The notes beneath the pieces are model-generated. The model saw only the letters and a list, made by a program, of their open reading frames with translations, made no database searches and had not been told where the DNA came from. A stretch of 53,350 nucleotides of DNA from Candidatus Methylomirabilota bacterium. Its GTDB lineage: Bacteria; Methylomirabilota; Methylomirabilia; Rokubacteriales; CSP1-6. A program made the position numbers and the translations under genes. Positions within the stretch are counted from its first letter, which is position 1. Each line of letters begins with the position of its first letter. Positions 51,543 to 53,350 of the stretch are shown in pieces. The stretch lies in the NCBI GenBank assembly GCA_035709005.1, contig DASTFB010000001.1, positions 1-53,350 of the forward strand, written 5' to 3'.

Positions 51543-52583
51543 ATGATGAAGCGGCATGCCATCGCGCTCCTGGCCTGGCTGCTCCTCGGCCTGGCTGCCG
51601 CGCTCGGCGACGCCGGGGGGCTCGGGGTCGCACAGATGATCACGTCACCGTCGGCGCCCCGCATCGTGCGCCTCGATCCGCGCCTGGACCGGCTGGTGCC
51701 GCCGGGCGCGACGCTGGAGCGCATCGTCGAGGGGCTGCGCTGGACGGAGGGCCCGGTGTGGGACCGCCGGCGCGGGGAGCTGTTGTTCTCCGACGTGCCC
51801 GGCAACGCGGTCCACCGCTGGCGCGCGGGTGAGGGCGTGAGCCTCCTGCTCACGCCGAGCGGCTACACGGGCTCGGCCCCCTTCCCCGGGAAGGAGCCGG
51901 GCTCCAACGGCCTCGCCTTCGACGCCGCCGGCCGCCTGGTGCTCTGCGAGCATGGCGACCGCCGCATCGCCCGCCTGGAGCCCGACGGGCGCAAGACCAC
52001 GCTCGCCGACCGCTACCAGGGCCGCCGGCTCAACAGCCCCAACGACCTGGTGTTCCGCGCGAACGGCGATCTCTTCTTCACCGATCCGCCCTTCGGGCTG
52101 CCCGAGACGTTCGACGATCCTGCCAGGGAGCTGCCGTTCAGCGGCGTGTTCCGCCTGTCGACGGCCGGCGAGCTGACGCTCCTCGCCCGCGAGCTCCTGG
52201 CTCCCAACGGCATCGCCCTGTCCCCCTCCGGGTCGACGCTCTACGTGAGCAATGCCGAGCGGACCCGGGCTGTCTGGATGGCCTACTCCCTGCGGGACGA
52301 CGGCACGCTCGGCCCCGGAGCCGTCCTCTTCGATGCCACGGCCCTCGCCGCGACCAGGCCTGGGGCCCCCGACGGGATGAAGGTGGACGGGGAGGGCAAC
52401 CTGTTTGCCGCCGGCCCGGGCGGCGTCTACGTGCTCGGGCCCGACGGCGCTCACCTGGGCAGCATCGAGATCGGCTCGGCCACCGGCAACGTGGCCTGGG
52501 GAGAGGATGGCCACGCGCTCTTCATCACGGCCGGGCCGGTGGTGTACCGGGTGCGGCTGACCACGCGAGGGCTGGGATTCTGA
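51543..52583 (+). CDS. exported SMP-30/gluconolactonase
   Basis: 346 aa. Signal peptide about 1-31 followed by the SMP-30 propeller: [69 protein letters not shown] and [18 protein letters not shown]. The E, N and D calcium ligands are present. Strong identity to the C-terminal half of the protein at 48593 marks a duplication. It starts 3 nt after the glucose dehydrogenase gene; the dehydrogenase is cytoplasmic while this is exported, so the lactone may be hydrolysed outside or the substrates may differ. Confidence 0.87.
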   Translation: MMKRHAIALLAWLLLGLAAALGDAGGLGVAQMITSPSAPRIVRLDPRLDRLVPPGATLERIVEGLRWTEGPVWDRRRGELLFSDVPGNAVHRWRAGEGVSLLLTPSGYTGSAPFPGKEPGSNGLAFDAAGRLVLCEHGDRRIARLEPDGRKTTLADRYQGRRLNSPNDLVFRANGDLFFTDPPFGLPETFDDPARELPFSGVFRLSTAGELTLLARELLAPNGIALSPSGSTLYVSNAERTRAVWMAYSLRDDGTLGPGAVLFDATALAATRPGAPDGMKVDGEGNLFAAGPGGVYVLGPDGAHLGSIEIGSATGNVAWGEDGHALFITAGPVVYRVRLTTRGLGF

Positions 52584-52794
52584 CGGGGGCTGGGGCTTGG
52601 AGCCTGGGATGCGCACCGCCGTTCCAGGCCGGCGTGTCTCACGAGCGGGACGCGTTCATGGAATACATGGGACTGCATCGGTCGGGTCAGCGGCGATCTC
52701 GCCTCCGTCTCTGTCGCAGGTGCGGCCGGTGACGCGCCGGGCCCAGCCCGGGGGCGGCCGCTCCAGGCCCGGCCGGGACACCGGCACGCCCTGG

Positions 52795-52825
52795 CGAACC
52801 CCGGGCCCGGGTTCCCGTGTCCAAC
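52795..52825 (+). promoter_or_regulatory. ECF-type promoter CGAACC-N16-GTGTCCAAC (glucosidase)
   Basis: CGAACC 52795-52800, 16-bp spacer, GTGTCCAAC 52817-52825, 23 nt before ATG 52849. It lies in a 265-bp intergenic region with no other gene. Confidence 0.65.
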
Positions 52826-52848
52826 AACGAGGGGGTGGGGAAGTAGTG

Positions 52849-53350
52849 ATGACCGGCGAGGCGCAACGCCTGCTAGAAGCCCGCGAGCGCACGGCTCACT
52901 GGAAGCGGTGGGGTCCGTACCTCTCGGAGCGGCAATGGGGCACGGTCCGTGAAGACTACAGCGCGTGGGGCACCGCCTGGGAGTCGCTGCCCCACGATCA
53001 CGCCCGATCCCGCGCCTACCGGTGGGGGGAGGACGGGCTGCTCGGCATCTCGGACAACCATCAGCGGCTCTGCTTCGCGCTGGCCCTGTGGAACGGCCGC
53101 GACCCGATGCTCAAGGAACGTTTGTTCGGCCTCACCGGTAACGAGGGGAACCACGGCGAGGACGTCAAGGAGTACTACTTCTATCTCGACTCGACGCCCA
53201 CCCACTCCTACATGCGGGGACTCTACAAGTACCCCCAGGCGGCCTTCCCTTACGGCCGCCTGGTGGAGGAGAACCGCCTGCGCGACCGCCGGGCGCCCGA
53301 GTTCGAGCTGATCGACTGCGGCGTCTTCGACGAGGACCGTTACTTCGACG
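52849..53350 (+). CDS. glucosidase of the MGH1/GH63-like type, 5' part
   Basis: The first 167 codons are in the window. The N-terminus has [43 protein letters not shown] and [23 protein letters not shown], features of bacterial glucosidases of the MGH1-like/GH63 clan, normally near 850-900 aa. The catalytic (alpha/alpha)6 barrel lies beyond the window. No signal peptide. ATG 52849 fits the family start. Driven by the ECF-type promoter. Confidence 0.8.
   Translation, partial: MTGEAQRLLEARERTAHWKRWGPYLSERQWGTVREDYSAWGTAWESLPHDHARSRAYRWGEDGLLGISDNHQRLCFALALWNGRDPMLKERLFGLTGNEGNHGEDVKEYYFYLDSTPTHSYMRGLYKYPQAAFPYGRLVEENRLRDRRAPEFELIDCGVFDEDRYFD

Overview
The window is a GC-rich, gene-dense bacterial chromosome segment. 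Intergenic spaces are short and many start and stop codons overlap as ATGA or GTGA. The genes present (lipoprotein OmpA, MlaC, periplasmic sensors, multi-haem-type cytochrome c) indicate a diderm. The combination of oligopeptide-type ABC transporter, SMP-30 lactonases, acetyl-CoA synthetase, UGA-coded redox proteins and very high GC suggests a Rokubacteria/Methylomirabilota-like soil lineage; this is an inference from gene style, not proven. I saw no rRNA, tRNA, CRISPR, insertion sequence or phage genes.

Layout. 0.2-4.9 kb: an SDR-fold protein without the SDR catalytic residues, divergent from a TenA/HAD pair (thiamin salvage), a Pal-like OmpA lipoprotein, a small membrane protein and a crotonase. 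4.9-8.4 kb: peptide-type ABC transporter (binding protein, two permeases, no ATPase). 8.5-13.7 kb: TPR protein, alpha/beta hydrolase, a proline-rich protein of unknown function coupled to MlaC behind an excellent sigma-54 promoter, and acetyl-CoA synthetase. 13.7-17.3 kb: arsenic operon with arsR, a fused ArsM-ArsI gene, a MoaD/ThiS-like protein, a Virulence_fact-domain protein and an MFS transporter. 17.4-19.1 kb: two-subunit class I fumarase/tartrate dehydratase. 19.1-20.3 kb: two consecutive genes interrupted by one in-frame TGA exactly where a redox cysteine belongs, each followed by a SECIS-like hairpin; I read both as selenoproteins.

20.3-25.4 kb is regulatory: a histidine kinase, a GAF-GAF-AAA+ sigma-54 activator, then (behind a probable sigma-54 promoter) a STAS protein and an ECF sigma factor. 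25.4-27.2 kb: secreted two-domain VOC protein and an aquaporin. 27.4-32.6 kb: overlapping operon of GMC oxidoreductase, glycogen debranching-type enzyme and an NDH-2-like dehydrogenase fused to a cyclic-nucleotide-binding domain. 32.7-33.3 kb: a collapsed bufferin (DUF2282...DoxX) operon remnant. 33.2-35.1 kb: membrane nucleotide cyclase. 35.1-39.1 kb: GT87-type glycosyltransferase, DoxX/DoxD, NUDIX, an arsenosugar-type (TIGR04282-like) transferase and a secreted protein. 39.2-46.0 kb: a tight seven-gene minus-strand operon (GT2, two radical SAM proteins, DoxX, GT87, cellulose-synthase-like GT2, di-haem cytochrome c) of unknown product. 46.3-53.3 kb: lipoprotein-type methyltransferase, DM13-like secreted protein, GlcG-cupin fusion, two SMP-30 lactonases flanking a glucose dehydrogenase, and the start of a large glucosidase.

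Cross-cutting signals: a recurring promoter CGAACC-N15/17-GTGTCYAAC stands before at least four unrelated genes and looks like an ECF-sigma regulon; a 66-bp dispersed repeat sits directly upstream of ATG codons at 18.4 and 39.1 kb; and several genes have a -10 hexamer 6-9 nt before the start codon, implying leaderless mRNAs.
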